From: Chrysomallon squamiferum
Taxonomy: Eukaryota > Mollusca > Gastropoda > Neomphalida > Peltospiridae
Length of the DNA stretch: 64,000 bases
Direction: 5' to 3'
Assembly: GCA_012295275.1 (NCBI GenBank)
Contig: CM022670.1
Location: forward strand, 2,245,835-2,309,834
Part shown: positions 22,401 to 36,400 of the stretch, one piece after another
Numbering within the stretch: the stretch's first letter is position 1
Layout: each line of letters begins with the position of its first letter
Made by a program: the position numbers and the translations under genes
Notes under the pieces: generated by a model
Databases searched by the model: none
What the model saw: the letters and a program-made list of their open reading frames with translations, nothing else
Told to the model about the DNA's origin: nothing

Positions 22401-25400
22401 AATTATGTCTCTTTGATTTAGTTTCAGTTTTCATGTTAGTTAACCAAGATGAAAAACTTGTAACTTACACTTTTCTTGTTAAAGTCATTTAAATGAAGAC
22501 TGACAGTATCTAAAATTTCTGTCACAATTTGATAATCATTGTGGAAAATGTAAAATTAAACTTGACAGCAAATCCATTTTATTTTTTTTTAAAAGACAGT
22601 CATTTTTGTCAATAACTATAATTTGCATCTTCATTTTACAAGATGCTAAAATCAGTCAACTAGGTCAGTGAAGATGGATGTATTACCACCAACAATGTCT
22701 GATATCTTTCTTTTTTTTATCTTTTTTTTATAAAAGAAGATATTGGTAATGAACAGTTTTAACAAGATGAAATCTGATGGGTGAAAAAAAAGTAAGAGCA
22801 AATAAATAAGCAGAATTCATTAGTTTTTTTTAAGTTAAATAACAAAACATCTAAAACACAAGGTTATTTATTTATATTTTTTTGCCTTATCAGAAGGAAA
22901 TAACTGGTTTTAGAGATAGCACACAGACAATTCAAGGGAAATTGAAGAGTTAACTTTATTCCAAAGGATATTTGAAAATAAATGAAAGGTTATTTGTTAA
23001 ATGACATATAAGCAATGAACCAGTGAATACAGCAATACTTTGGTGACAGCTACAGACAGTGGAAAGTTAAATGCTTTGTATAAAATCTGGACCACTATAT
23101 TCCCCATTTACTGAATCGAGAAGAAACCTGCAGCTCAATATGCACCACAATGATGTAACAGTGTTAGAGGTTCTGAGGTATTAACATTTCCCACTATCAA
23201 ACTGCCAATTTCAAATCTACAGTTTAGCAGAATGAACACAAATAGATCCAATGAGCCTGGTTAGTAAAATCCTGTGGACAGGAAATAAACTAGAAGCCAC
23301 ACAAAAAAAAAAAAAAAAAAAAAAAAATCTACATCGAAAGAAGTCAATCTATTGATCTATTTGAACAGAAGTACACAGAAAAAGGAATGTTCATTCTTTT
23401 CATATTGTATACAACATTTAGATCTATAACATATCTAACAGATACTTTTTCTATACACATTCATAGTAAAAATATATCTGAAGATTAGGTGACTAAATAT
23501 ATTTTCTATGAATCATCAAAAAAGGTAAATCTGTTAACACTTTAATACAGCTGGAACGGTTAAAGAGAAAAAAGATTATTCTGAATTACTTTCATCTTTT
23601 AATTTCATCTGTATAGCAAATTATATAAAATTAACAAAATATTTTTTCAATTGTTTCATTTATACTAATCTGTGCTAATAATAAAGTATGACAAATTTAA
23701 GAGATCAAAGAATCTGTTACTTTCTATTCTTGATTTTATATTTTGTGTATGATGTTATTTTATATATAAAACTGACAACTGCAAAATGAGGTTGACACAA
23801 GGTTAAACACAACTAGGAAAACATTACTGTTCTCTGTCATTCTATAATTCATTCAGATTATCTTAGGTAGACTTGTGATTATATGTATGATAATGTACTG
23901 TCATTGTTAGTCAATATAATCTAGACAAAACACCAACTGTAACAGATTAGAGTCTAAGATTTATAGCCATGGGAACATATCTTAAATTCTTATAATAAAA
24001 TGTTTACAAGATACACATCACAGAAGCACATTCAGTGGAAAGGACTTTAGCTTATATGTGCACACTGAATTTTAAACTAAACACGACGAAAAGGAAGGAA
24101 GAAAGAAAATGACGAATTAATTTAATTGCTTGACTTCCCTTGGAAAACTTTAATAACTTGCCAAATTCTGTAACCTCTTTATTGCAAAGCAATTTATCTT
24201 CACTTGGTTCTGGTTGGAAATGGATCTGTTGTGAAGAGGATAGTATATTGAAAACAGGATTTAATAGATATAATTTTAGACAAATGACAGACTGCACTCC
24301 ATGTGAGCATGTCTTCTTTGTAATTGTCTGCATGAAGCACAATAGGTATTTTCATTTTCCACACAACTAGAGAAGAGCTAAAACCCTCATTATCACAGCT
24401 ATATACTGTTGCTAGGTAACCTCTAGAGAGACCCAAATTAGTTTTCAAGTGTGTATGACTCTTCCAGATGAAAGTGAAAATGTGCAGCCACATATAATTA
24501 TGCACACACATTTCTTTACCATTAAGCTTCATTTCTAGTCTTCATAAAACAGTGTATATTTGTGAGTTTTTTCATTTATTAACAATATTTGCATCTTCTT
24601 AAAGTCGCATAAATAATGAATAAACAATGAACATCAACAACAGCAACAATAATAAGAAGAAGAAGAAGAAAATGGAATATGTTTTTACATATATATTTTT
24701 TTCTGTTTTCTATTATAATATTACAGGTTCTTAAAAAAACAAATCATAATAACAATAATAAAAATGTGAGAAAAATAAAGGGAAAATAAAGAGATACTCA
24801 AAAAGTTAAATCAAGTGCCTAAGGACATGGCAAAGATTATCTACTCTTAGACATTTTTTTTTTCCCCTCTCATTGATTATAAATTCTTCTGACACAGATT
24901 GAATTTACCTTTGTTCATTTTAGCACCATAGTGACATTTTCATGACAATCTAATAATTAGGTTCTACAATTCTGATTTCTGCAGAAAACACTTAGAATCA
25001 TCTAACAGGTAATTTTTTTTTTTTTTTTTTAAATCTTTTTCACCCTTCTTTCTTTCTTAAATCTTGTCATCTCGTAATATATTCCATTACAAGAAAAGAT
25101 CAATATTTCTGCACTTGCAGGTAATGCTGCATAAAGTGTAGTCTGATTAACTAAATCAAATCTTATTTTTTTCTTAGAATGAACTATAATTTGACACTAA
25201 TACAATAAATGTCAGTATTAATGTAGCCATTTTGTGAAAGGTTGCTCTTGTTTTCATGATAATGTAGGTATTTACAGGCAGCCAATTATCTTGCGTAATA
25301 TTATAAACGACAATATTCTCCATTCTGTGGAGATAAAACATAATTGATTCCATCCTGATTTTAGTCAATATGAAAACAAGGATATGAGGAAGCTTTTCTT

Positions 25401-27299
25401 CTTTTCTTTTTTGTTTATTTATTTACTTACTTTCTGATAAATTTTTAAGTTGTTACAATACAACATAATAAATAATTGTAAATAAATAAATAAAAAGTCG
25501 AACAAGAAATTATATATTACTGGAACATTTTTAAAACTTGACTGAGAAAGATACTCTTTTATCTGTTAAAAATATGTTAGAAATGTTTACATGTCTGTAT
25601 ATAGTGAAGACAAGTAAGTAAAACATTTGTCTATGGTTCTGTCTGGAAACAGACTAAGAAAGAGCAAGACAGAGAGAAAGATGGAAGACATTAAAAGCAA
25701 TACAGACTACAGCATTAATCTGTCATAGTGCATTATCTGATTTCATTCAGTTCTCCAAGACTTGTCTATCAAAGGTCACAGTGGAAATGTATTTACTTGA
25801 AAAAAGTCCCTTGTTGATGTCTGACCAGAGAACAATGTCTCCTTTTTCTGTTGTGTGCCTCCTGATAAGCTGAACAATAAGTACAAGTTTACTATCACTG
25901 AAACTAAAAGTAATGAAATAAAAGTTATTTTTAGACATTCCTTTCCCATCATTTGCACATGCATGTGCATATATATAAGCACAACATTACTAACACTAAC
26001 GATAATGATTGAAAATTAAGAACAAAAAGTAAATATTCCTTTTTTGGCAATGTGTGTTCATGTGCACGGCATTCAGAAAACAGTATCATTAGACAAATTA
26101 CAGATCAACCATCAATATACACATGTATCACTTAGCTCTGCATAACAAAGGAAAGGAAGGAATCATTAATGTTCAGCAGCTAAGAGGCGACTAACAGCAT
26201 AATCCTTTCAAGAAATCTGTATCCAAGCTAAGTAGCTTGAATTAACACGTCTATTGATCTTCTGCTGATAGATCAAGAGAAAAGACTACCAGGATGTCCT
26301 TTACTTACACCCAACTAATAGATGTGATAGAAATATACTTCCTTAATGACAGCTCTAATAATCTACCATTACAGAATTACTACCACAGCTTTGCAACTGC
26401 GTGGCAATATGCAGCTACTGTCACAACACTCAGAAGCAGTCATTATATGTTTTGTTTCTTTGTACAGGCTTTTCTTTCTTTTGTTCTTTTTTTTTTTTTT
26501 TTTTTTTTGCTTCTCCTGATTTTCAGTATTATAAATTGAAATAATTTCATTTTACAAGCTAATAAGATCTGGATTTTGAGGGACACTGGTATGTTTGTGA
26601 TTTTTGCTAACAAAAATAAATAATACATATTCAAAAAAATACATTTTTAAAGAAATTACTACACTCAAAACATTTAAAAATAAAACATACATTATTTGTC
26701 TTTCCTTTCTAAGGTAACTGCACAGATGCTAGCACATTATCTCATACAAAGACTACAAATATTACACTTATTTTCTTCATCACAACATACAAAATCTCCC
26801 TCTCATCCTTTCCTTGTCCCTCATGCACACACATGTTCAGATGCAAACACAGACACACATCTGTGTACACAAACACAAACTTTACTATGCACTTTTTACA
26901 TTTTCATTAAAATATAAACTAGAAGTACCACAGCAAAATAGAATTAAAAACATGCTAAACTCATCAGCCACCAAATTAGCAAAGATCTCGACATTTTCTT
27001 TTAGTTATGAGTTATTGAAAAAATAAACAGTTTTAATTAGCTATTGGCTACTGTATAGCCATGAATTGTGGCAATGTCAATGACTTAAAAATTAAGTTGC
27101 CCTGGTTATCTAATATTTCTGGCTTCACTTAAGGCAACACTCAAAAGCTATGATATAACCCACCACCTGCCACACTCCAACAACAATTAACACTGAAGTT
27201 AATTTCAGTTACATAATAACACAGACAGGTTGCATGACTCACTCTAACAAAGACTACCTAATGCTAATCAAACTGTATTATAAAGTCAGAAGAGAGTGA
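19454..27299. other. Long non-coding stretch without recognisable genes
   Basis: AT-rich DNA with poly-A at about 23303-23327, poly-T at 25013-25030 and 26488-26508, a TTTA/AAAT run near 21833-21850 and short CT and GAA tracts. Overlapping frames at 24.05-24.53 kb on both strands are compositionally ordinary and unrecognised. Nothing indicates an exon, RNA gene or complete mobile element. Confidence 0.45.
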
Positions 27300-27476
27300 G
27301 TGAAACAAAATGTATTACTGATATTTAAATTTAATCTGCAGTAGTATTAATTAGATTGAATTCCATCTAGTGTTAACCAAAATGAGCAAATATGCATTAA
27401 TGGGAAGAAACAAAAATGTATTAATGTTTTATTTAAGTTTAAGCTGTAGCAGTATTAATCAGATTGAATTCCACAC
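27300..27476. repeat. Two-copy diverged duplication, period about 107 bp
   Basis: The blocks GAAACAAAATGTATTA and TATTAATTAGATTGAATTCC at about 27302-27366 reappear as GAAACAAAAATGTATTA and TATTAATCAGATTGAATTCC at about 27408-27472. Spacer sequences differ. Confidence 0.8.
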
Positions 27477-30389
27477 GTAGCTTACTAAATGCAGTCAGGA
27501 CAAAGATTTAATGTTGGCATGAAATTAAAGCAGTGATCTGAATCCTATCATATTCTTGGAGAATTCAAAATGTGAAATGGTCGCATGTATATGTTTGAAT
27601 TAAATCACTCATGTATTAGTGTCAATATCTAGATGTATTCTATATTTGTACAAATACACAAATGATGCTGTGAATTATGTACTTTATTTAACTGACCAAG
27701 ATGGCTTCTAAGTTGTTGACAGAATATATTAAATGTGAGGAAATTTAATTATACTTGATAACTGAACATTGTTTGTATTACTTTATATAACCTGTGTACA
27801 TGTAAATGTATTACGGTATGTTTGCAAAAGTGTGTGTGTGTGTGCATTTTTGTGAGTGTCCACTCATGTACATAATGTATTCATGTCGGTTTAAAGCTGA
27901 TGTTTATTTTTATTTATTTAAAGATTTTTTACCTTGTTTACGTAAATCCAGATATGGTAGGTTATGAATGATTTTGTCTTGGATTCATTAACAGAAAAGC
28001 AATCCAATTTATATCTTCAAACCAGCTTTATGAACTAATAATGCCCAAAAAAATCATTCCTCTATATACATCATTAAAAAATTCCACAAGATATGAAAAA
28101 AAAAAAATTATGTAATTAATTGTGTACAAAAAATCTTTGAAAATATATCATTATTGTAGATTTCACTAATTAATCTATTAATACTGTTAACATTCTAAAA
28201 ATATGTTTGTTATGTTTTTACACACTATTAACAGATACACATTTCTGATTTCCTCATGCCAAAAAAACAAAACAAAAAACCCCACTCAAAATCAACAATA
28301 CCAAAACAATAAACATAATAATTTCCCTACATTTGTTGGAAAGGGAAAAAAATCCAAATAAATACCTTTTACTCTGATGTCTTAGTAATCCTTAACCTTT
28401 TTGAGGATTATTCTCTAATCTCTCCTGGATGCTAGATATCAACAGAGGTCGTTTTTAGTTTTAGTTTTCTCTTTTATTCAATACCAAACCACAATGAATG
28501 TCAACGAGACACAAACAAGATACATCTTGTTATCTGGTGAATTGGCTTTGTGCTTTCAAAACATCAAAAGTTGAATATTTTATGTCTGACACTGAAAGTA
28601 ATAATTCTAGATGTATCAAATGATACTGATCACAAAAAAAATATTTTAAAAATATGTGAACTCATCTAAGTTACTTTACATTATTTAAAAGTAATTTTAA
28701 ATTTATTTCTAGAATTACTTTATTTCTCTTATTCTAAAATAATTCAAGGTAGGGTGCACACATTGTCATGCTGCCATTAGTAAGTTACTAAAACAACTGT
28801 ATTTGTTTTCTAGAACATTTTTGACAAGAAAGCTTAAGGGATATACATATCCTCAACAACAATACCAGCAAAACAAATAACAAAAAAGAAAAGAAAAGAA
28901 AGAAAGTAAAAAAAAGAAACTAAAAAAAACGATGCAAAATGTAATCTATAATTTTTGAAATGTAAGGTTAGAAGTCATTCTTTTATGCTTTGATGATGCC
29001 TTGTCATAATTTGTTTCGTTAGATGTCTCAAGGAAACAAATTACTTCATATTATTTATTTGGACTCTCTGAAATTACTCACAAGCTTCTTTCAAAGGTGA
29101 AAGTTCTGGACCTGACATATCAGCATACTTTGCCTGACAGTGCTACAAACCAAAATTCTGCTGATCTGTCAACCAATATTGAAAGTTATTCATTGAAGTG
29201 TGAATAAGACTAATTTGCCAGACTGCTGCTAGTGGAACAAACTGATTGAAAAGCACACAGGAATGGAAGATAGCTCTTCTCCACTGGATGCCAGTTTCCA
29301 AGACTTTAACCTCTTATTTTGTAAATAAGGTGAATGTCTAATAAGATATAGTGTAGTTCTCTACAACTGTTTGGCATCTAACAGAATGAATGTGTCATTT
29401 GAATTATTCTGCTGTTAAAGCCATAATTATGTGGATTAGATCATCTTCTACATTTGTTAAAAAACCTAACTCATGTTCAGATTTATAGTTGGTTTGAAGA
29501 GATAAATAATTTGAAGATTTAAAAAAAAAAAGTATACATACACACAATACATTCACATATCCATATATTGTATCTATCATTAATTTACTAAGACATGCAC
29601 ACATACATATATAGTCATGTATTAACACATGTATCTGTAATAATTTTATTCATTTATATACACACCACATACAAAACACATAATCATGAATCCCTACGCA
29701 TATTTATAACACCTTCATTCATTCATTCATTTGCCCACACATATACATTTCTCTATAACATACATGTAATACTATAACAATAATTTTCAAAAATAAAATG
29801 TTGCTTTTAGTTTTCTCCTTTTCTCATCATCAGTCTTGATCAATTATGGTTTTTATCCCAGCTGTGTCGAGCAATAACTATATCACATTATGAGTTACAG
29901 TTTTCTCTGGACAGTTACACTGTGAAACTGTTTCAGCCAAGCAGAGTGTCATTCATTCATTAACTTTATAATGAAAATTCTCAACAGCTGCACAACACTT
30001 TATTGCTTCTGTCATCCTTCTTCCAAGGAGACGGAGACAGCACTGGCTTCCTTATCCCTAAGAGTAAAGGGATTACAGGAAGGCATGGTGTTCAATTTTC
30101 TGAACGAATTTGCTGAGTTTACCAAACTATGGCAGTTATCAAGCTTAATGTAAAAACTGTCATTACTTGAGTCACACTTTCGAGGAGAACAAAAAACCCA
30201 CTGATGTATCTAGGCAACTGGTGATATTTAGTAATAATGTCTAAGATTATAAAATAAAGTCTTGTAAGTATCTATAAAGCTCACCCAAAGGTTGTTCTAT
30301 GTGGATAAATCATAAATGCTGTCTGGTTTAAAATAACACTGTGTGCCAAGGAGAAACATCAAAATGGTAAAGCTGATTAATTTTTGTTT

Positions 30390-30484
30390 GATTTATTTAT
30401 TTGTTTATTTATTTATTTATTTACTTATTTACTTATTTACTTATTTATTTATTCATTCATTCATTCATTCATTCATTCATTCAT

Positions 30485-30519
<35 letters not shown>

Positions 30520-30522
30520 TTG
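30390..30522. repeat. (TTTA)n / (TTAC)n / (ATTC)n compound microsatellite
   Basis: TTTA units, some as TTAC, surround a block of about nine ATTC units at 30451-30482 and then return to TTTA. The nested order suggests point variants that each spread by slippage. Confidence 0.95.
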
Positions 30523-30863
30523 TTATTTCTATGAAAAGTCAATATTTCATGACTTCATAATTTTCTAATTTAAAAAAAGAACAAAAATAACTTGATGGTC
30601 TAAAATAACCTACCACAACTTACTATTAAATCTAAAGCTTTACTGTTAGAAATTATCCAGATATAGCACAATGTAGATCTCAAACACATCTCAGCAATTA
30701 ACATAGGATAAATCCTTGTCAGTGTGTTATTTCCTGTTCCAATATGAAGCCAGTTCCTTTTTGCAATCAGTCAGATATTTCTATACAAAGTCAGCTGCTG
30801 CCAGTTCACAGAAATAGTTGATCAAGTGTTGACTTCAATTATTCTTTAATAATGAATTCATGT

Positions 30864-30920
30864 TAATTAACTAATGAATAAAGTAAGCTAATTAACTAAT
30901 GAATAAAGTAAGCTAATTAC
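30864..30920. repeat. 25-bp tandem duplication
   Basis: A 25-base unit beginning TAATTAACTAATGAATAAAG is present twice in perfect copies (30864 and 30889), followed by the start of a third copy. Confidence 0.9.
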
Positions 30921-33900
30921 TATTAGGAAAAACAATTATGGTAACAACATCAACAATAACAAAAATAATAAATTCATAAAGAAAAAAACAATAAATTGCA
31001 ATGTAAATAAATTAGGTCCTTTTTACATTTACTTTTGGCAAAATTTATTGATGTAAGTCTTAGGTCATTTTATTTTTTCAACTCCTAATGGCATATGGAA
31101 TAACCTAGCTGAAAATTTTAATTCTATTTGGTTTTTTTTAATAAATTAATTTTTATTAATAAATTAATTTTATTTAATTTTTAATTTTTTAGTTTTAATT
31201 TATTATATACTTGTTTATTTATTTATTTATTTTTATCATCATCATCTTCATCATTATTAATATCCATGATTAGACCTCTGCTTTTAAAATATTTTTAAAA
31301 TTTTATTATTTTTTAAAATAGACTCCATTTTCTATTACACTACTTTAAGAAGGAAAATTATTAACTGACTGATATTTGACTGATAAAATAATACCATTAA
31401 AATGAAATAATTATATTTTTTGTATAATTCACACAGAAAACTAATCCTCACCATTACAGTATTAGGTTACCTTGAAGAAGAAGGATCGTATTAAATGACA
31501 TTAAAATGCATGAAAATAATATGTTTTTATGTTGTTGATTTTTTTTTCCAGGCTACCAGAAATAAATGCATTAGAAACAAAGCTAAAATGGATATTAGAT
31601 ATGATCCCAGAGAAACATTAACTATGACTGTTGGTCTTTGAAGATATACATTTATTGTTATTATTGTTGATGTTTTGTAATATCAGTATACAGCACCGTG
31701 ATTAGTTAGTCACTGACTGCTGAACGTCCAGTATTTGTCATTTCCAAGATAAAATTTTTAAAGGGAATCAAGAACACCTTCTTATTAGCAGTAAATGATC
31801 ATTTAAATAAGAATTTTTTAAAAATAACAAAGCAATAAACATCATGGGAAACTGGTTTGGGGAAAAGAAATTGATGTACTGGTCATGTCTCATGCGAACT
31901 CTCTAGATATGCTTAATTCATGGTTCTTTACCACTTTAAATCTTAAACATTTCCAGAATAGTTTCAGGATAATGCACAATAATTTTTTATTTTTTATTTT
32001 TTATTTTTTTTTCTGTGATAAAATATCAATACATCCATTTTTGGTAATGTATTTCTTCAAATCCTTCATTTTATCATTCTTTTTTTTTTTTTTTTTTTTT
32101 TTTAAGATTGTTAATGTAAAATTCCAATTATATCTGTTTGATTAAACCACTGATGACTATGATTTAAAACATGAATGACATGCAGCCACTGCTGATAATC
32201 CAAGCAGTGATAGGATCCTTCTTTTCACCAAGATGATCGTCTCTGACAAAGCAAGCATCTGACTATTTTTCAAAAAACACTAACAATGGAACAGACATGC
32301 TGGTTTAGAAATGTAATTCCCTACGGCTTCCTTATACATGCAAAATTTTTATCTCTAATATAATATGGATAAAACACATAAGCTGAATGTAATAAGCTTC
32401 CTATGTTCATATTTCTCAAACTTTTTGTATAACACAAAGAAGAGAGAAAAAATAATGTACAAGAAAACGAAACAAAATATTTGATAATCAATAAATATCA
32501 TTAGTTTCATGGGGGGGATAAAAGAATATATTTATAAGCAAGTTAAACAGGATGTAAAGATTAACCTTTTTCTCTTCTTTTAAAGGAAATGTTTGGTTTT
32601 TTAACCTTTATATTGCAATAAAAAAAATAAAAAAATAAAAAAACAAACAAACCTAGAACAAAAGAAGAAAAAGTAATTGTAAAAATAGTAGATAATGAAA
32701 AGATTTATTTTTTGTTTTTAAAATTTTGAAACAAAATTAAAAATATTAAAAAAGCTTTTCAGGAATTCATAAATCAATAAACATGCAACAGTTATTTTTG
32801 GCTTTGCATTTAGAATAACTGAAAACAAATAAGAAATTAAAAATAGAAAAGATAAAATGTGTAAAAAACACAAATAAAATACTATATTTTTAAAAATATG
32901 TTTAAACCAAAAAATAACACCAAATTCACAGGCATGTATCATGGCAACCATTTTATTATTTTTATATTTAACAGTATTATCAGACTACACTCTTCAACTG
33001 GATACAGACTGATACTTGATACAATGGACAACAATCAAGACTGTATTGGAAGAAATGCACATGCAGAAGTACCAGCTGACAGAATGCAACTGATAAAATG
33101 TCTATCAAGCAGAGCTGTATTATACTGGTTACAGAACTCATCTAACAAGGTTCTTATTAAATATCTACAAAACCTTCAACAGACAATATCTTTAACACTG
33201 TAAATAAATGGCTGAAAGTGTCTGGACAGTTTCTGAACAAACTATTACAAATAACTGAATATGTAATTTGTTAATAACTGTCATTTGTGTAAGCTGTTTA
33301 GTAATTTCTAGACAGAACTAAATTTCTGAAGCACTACTTTTGTGCATTATAGATGATTTAGTTTTTGTATAAATGGCAAATCCCCCCACCAAAAAACTAA
33401 AAATACATTTTCAAAATAACTGTTGTTCTTAATATCTTGTGAGACTTAATATTAAAAAGTGAAATTACAAATTTAGTTTTCTTTAATGAACTAAACTTCA
33501 GAGTAATTGAGTTCTTCCATTCTGTACATGTATGTAACCACCCACACATACACTGAGTCTGAATCAGCTATGCTGGTATCTATTTTTTGTCACATAATAA
33601 AATATAACCAGAAGATAATGAACAATCTTTATAGGAAATATTAAGGTATAAAAGTGAGACAAACTCTACATCTACTAAAAAATAAAAAAAATAAAAAATA
33701 AAAATTCAATTCAATTAATAATAGATAAAGGAAGAGAGACAGAAGAGAGAGATTTGGAACATGAGAAAATGAGACAGAAGAGAAGCAGATACTGAGTGAA
33801 ATGGAAGTGAGAGAGCTGGAGACTGGGAATGAGAGTGTCACATAGAACATCTACTTTTGTTGTCTCCTCTGGCTTATTCTTGTGTGAAAGCCTGAAATTA

Positions 33901-35139
33901 ATGGTCAAACTCTTTAACAGAAGACCCATGCACCTTTGACTCTTGCTGCCTTCTCTGAATTATGCTTGTAACATAAACTGAACTTTAAGGCCATACTGTT
34001 GGGAAATGAGCTTTTAAAAAGATTTTAACAGTATCATGTTGTTACTGTATGTCAAGTTTCAGATAACAAGCACTGAGTAGAGAAACAAAGTTTAAAGAAT
34101 AGTAAGGTCAATTAAAAATGAATCTAATTCAATAAAGCTGATTTTTCTTTCTTTCTTTATTTATTTATTTATTTATTGGGTGGGTTGTTTTTGTTAATTT
34201 TTCATTTATCTGTGGGTTTTTTTTCTTTCCAAATTCAGTGATTTGTGATTTTGACATTTTAATTGAAAATTGAAGGAAATTACTGTTTGCTTCTTGCAGA
34301 TAAAAGAATATAATTGTGTTTGCCCATTTCACCTCAGACTGCTGCATTAGTTTCACAAGTGCTGATCTAGGTTTATAAAAAAAATATAAATAAATGTCAA
34401 AAATTTCTTTCAACAGCTGTAATTTCCTCTTAGTAAAGATGTAGAAAGATTATATATAACAAAAATAAAAATTAAAAATAATAATGATTAAATAAATTTT
34501 CAAATTACTGTATATAATACTAATAAATAAATAAATAAATAAATAATTCTACAAATAACAAAAAAGAAAAAAGAAAAAAGTCCTTTGATTGTAATTAGGT
34601 AATAATGTTAATGAGGCATATACAACTGATAAATGCCTAGTTATTGGTTACTACAAATAAAAATAATTGTGAATAAAAGACAAAAATGTATGACACATAA
34701 CCATAATCTTTTAGGATTTTCTTTGTTTCTGAACAATAAATTATTTTTTTAAAAGTAAATAAAAATATGGTTTATTATCTTTTATTTGGAAAATGAAAAT
34801 GAGTGATTAGTGATCCACACCCATCTACTCACTCACAGACACATGCACAGACACACGCACATGCACACACACACACACAAAAAATTGTTAAGAATCAACA
34901 CTGTACTGTCAGTGTTATGTAGGTATTCTCCTACTTTCTTACTTTTTAGTTAAATTAAAATCCTTTAAAAATATTTGAAAAATTAAACAGTAGTGAACTT
35001 AGGCATAATAAAACCTTTCAAAAAGGCCTCAGAAACACTAATCACTTTGCAGCATCTAATAGATCTTAAATCCTTTTTCTTAATGTGGTCAAGTCAATCA
35101 TGTAAAGTTAAGATATGCTAGCTATGGTCACAGAACGTT

Positions 35140-35360
35140 AAACCAATGAGTCAGCTAATTTTAGAAGGTCAAGTAAAGTCAGGTTGGGTCAGGTCAAATA
35201 AGATCAAGATGTGTTAGGTTATTGTTCTTGAAGGTTAAACCAGTTAATCAAGACATTTTACAGAACATGCAAGGTCAGGATAGCACAGATCAGGATTCTA
35301 GAAGATTAAATCAACTGATCCAGTCATTTTAGAAGGGTTTCAAGTCAAGACAAATTGTTA
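35140..35360. repeat. Aged tandem repeat, about three copies
   Basis: Three similar phrases start near 35146 (CGTTAAACCAATGAGTCAGC), 35231 (AGGTTAAACCAGTTAATCAA) and 35301 (AGATTAAATCAACTGATCCA). Each is followed by an ATTTTAGAAGG or ATTTTACAGAA block and AGGTCA-rich sequence. Spacing is uneven (about 85 and 70 bases). Confidence 0.6.
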
Positions 35361-36265
35361 GGATAAATAATAAATGAAGTCATTGTAGAAAATGATGAAG
35401 TTCAGATGAAACTTCATAATAAGCTGAATCAGGATTACTCAAGTTTAACAAATTAAAATGTTAAAAATTATTAATATATAAATTAATAACCTACTCTATT
35501 TGATGCTTTTCTATCATTGCATATTATTGTTAGGTAGTGCTAAAAAAAAACACTCAGTCATAAATAATGTCTGTAAATACACACACAAACACCCCATGTT
35601 ATCTATTTTCATGATATCACCTGCATATTTTATGATTCTATGCTGGTGAGGTAAGCTAACATTATTATTCATGTTTCTTTTGGCAAACAGAAAAATTACT
35701 GCCTTTCCTTGACTTAACACTTGCTCATCTTTATTAAAGCTTATGTTATAGAAATTCAAACTGAATAGCACTTGTCATTTTTGTTTAAGGCAGAAGTTAT
35801 TTCTTAATGATTTACCATCCACATGTCTCTATTATTCATCTTCTAATTTGTTTTCTCTGTCTTACTCAGTAACTATGGCAATCTAAAATTCAAGTAAGCT
35901 AATACAAATTTAATCAATAATAATATTTTAAATAATATTAATAATCAAATCAAATCAAAACAAAACAAAATGGATATACTTGTATATTTAACCATGTAGC
36001 AGTATTATAATGCTGTTATACATAACACAATAAAAAATATTACATTACCCACTATATTATACTAATGGTAAAAAACTATTCTTTCTCCATTAAAAAAACA
36101 ATGATAAATTAAATAAACAAAACAAAAACTGACTTCTGCTTCTGTCAGTCAGAAGACAGTTTATATGCTTCAGAACCATCAGTTTGGGTTACATGTTCAA
36201 TTAGTTCCTACAGATGAATTTCTAATTAAATCACGTGAGAAACTGTGCATTGTGCTGACTGCAGA

Positions 36266-36400
36266 GCTATATGTGACCCAGTGGTTAGGAAATTGGCTTT
36301 AAAACTGATAGGTTCTGGGTTCACATCTCCTATCCACAAATAATTAGAAGATTTAGGTTCACATCCTCTGCTGTCTCTCACTAATCCTCTAATACTAACA
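36266..36400 (+). mobile_element. tRNA-derived SINE-like head
   Basis: TGACCCAGTGGTTAG at about 36276 resembles a tRNA A box (pol III promoter, TGGCNNAGTGG). GGGTTCACATCTC at about 36318 resembles a B box (GGTTCRANYCC) at about the spacing seen in tRNA genes. A second B-box-like phrase, AGGTTCACATCC, lies near 36356. The acceptor stem does not pair convincingly, so it is not a functional tRNA gene. A tRNA-related SINE of the kind common in invertebrates is the simplest reading. No poly-A tail or target duplication could be assigned. Confidence 0.5.

Larger units (their letters stand above)
27477..36265. other. Long non-coding stretch with small tandem repeats
   Basis: Holds a TTTA/ATTC tract at 30390-30522, a 25-bp duplication at 30864-30920, a poly-T run at 32083-32103, TTTA and AAAT tracts near 34157 and 34523, and an aged tandem repeat at 35140-35360. 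An unremarkable 101-codon frame at 32898-33203 on the plus strand matches nothing I know. No gene called. Confidence 0.45.

Noticed and set aside
36266-36345. Functional tRNA gene
   Set aside because: A and B boxes are imperfect and the acceptor and anticodon stems do not pair; better explained as a SINE head.
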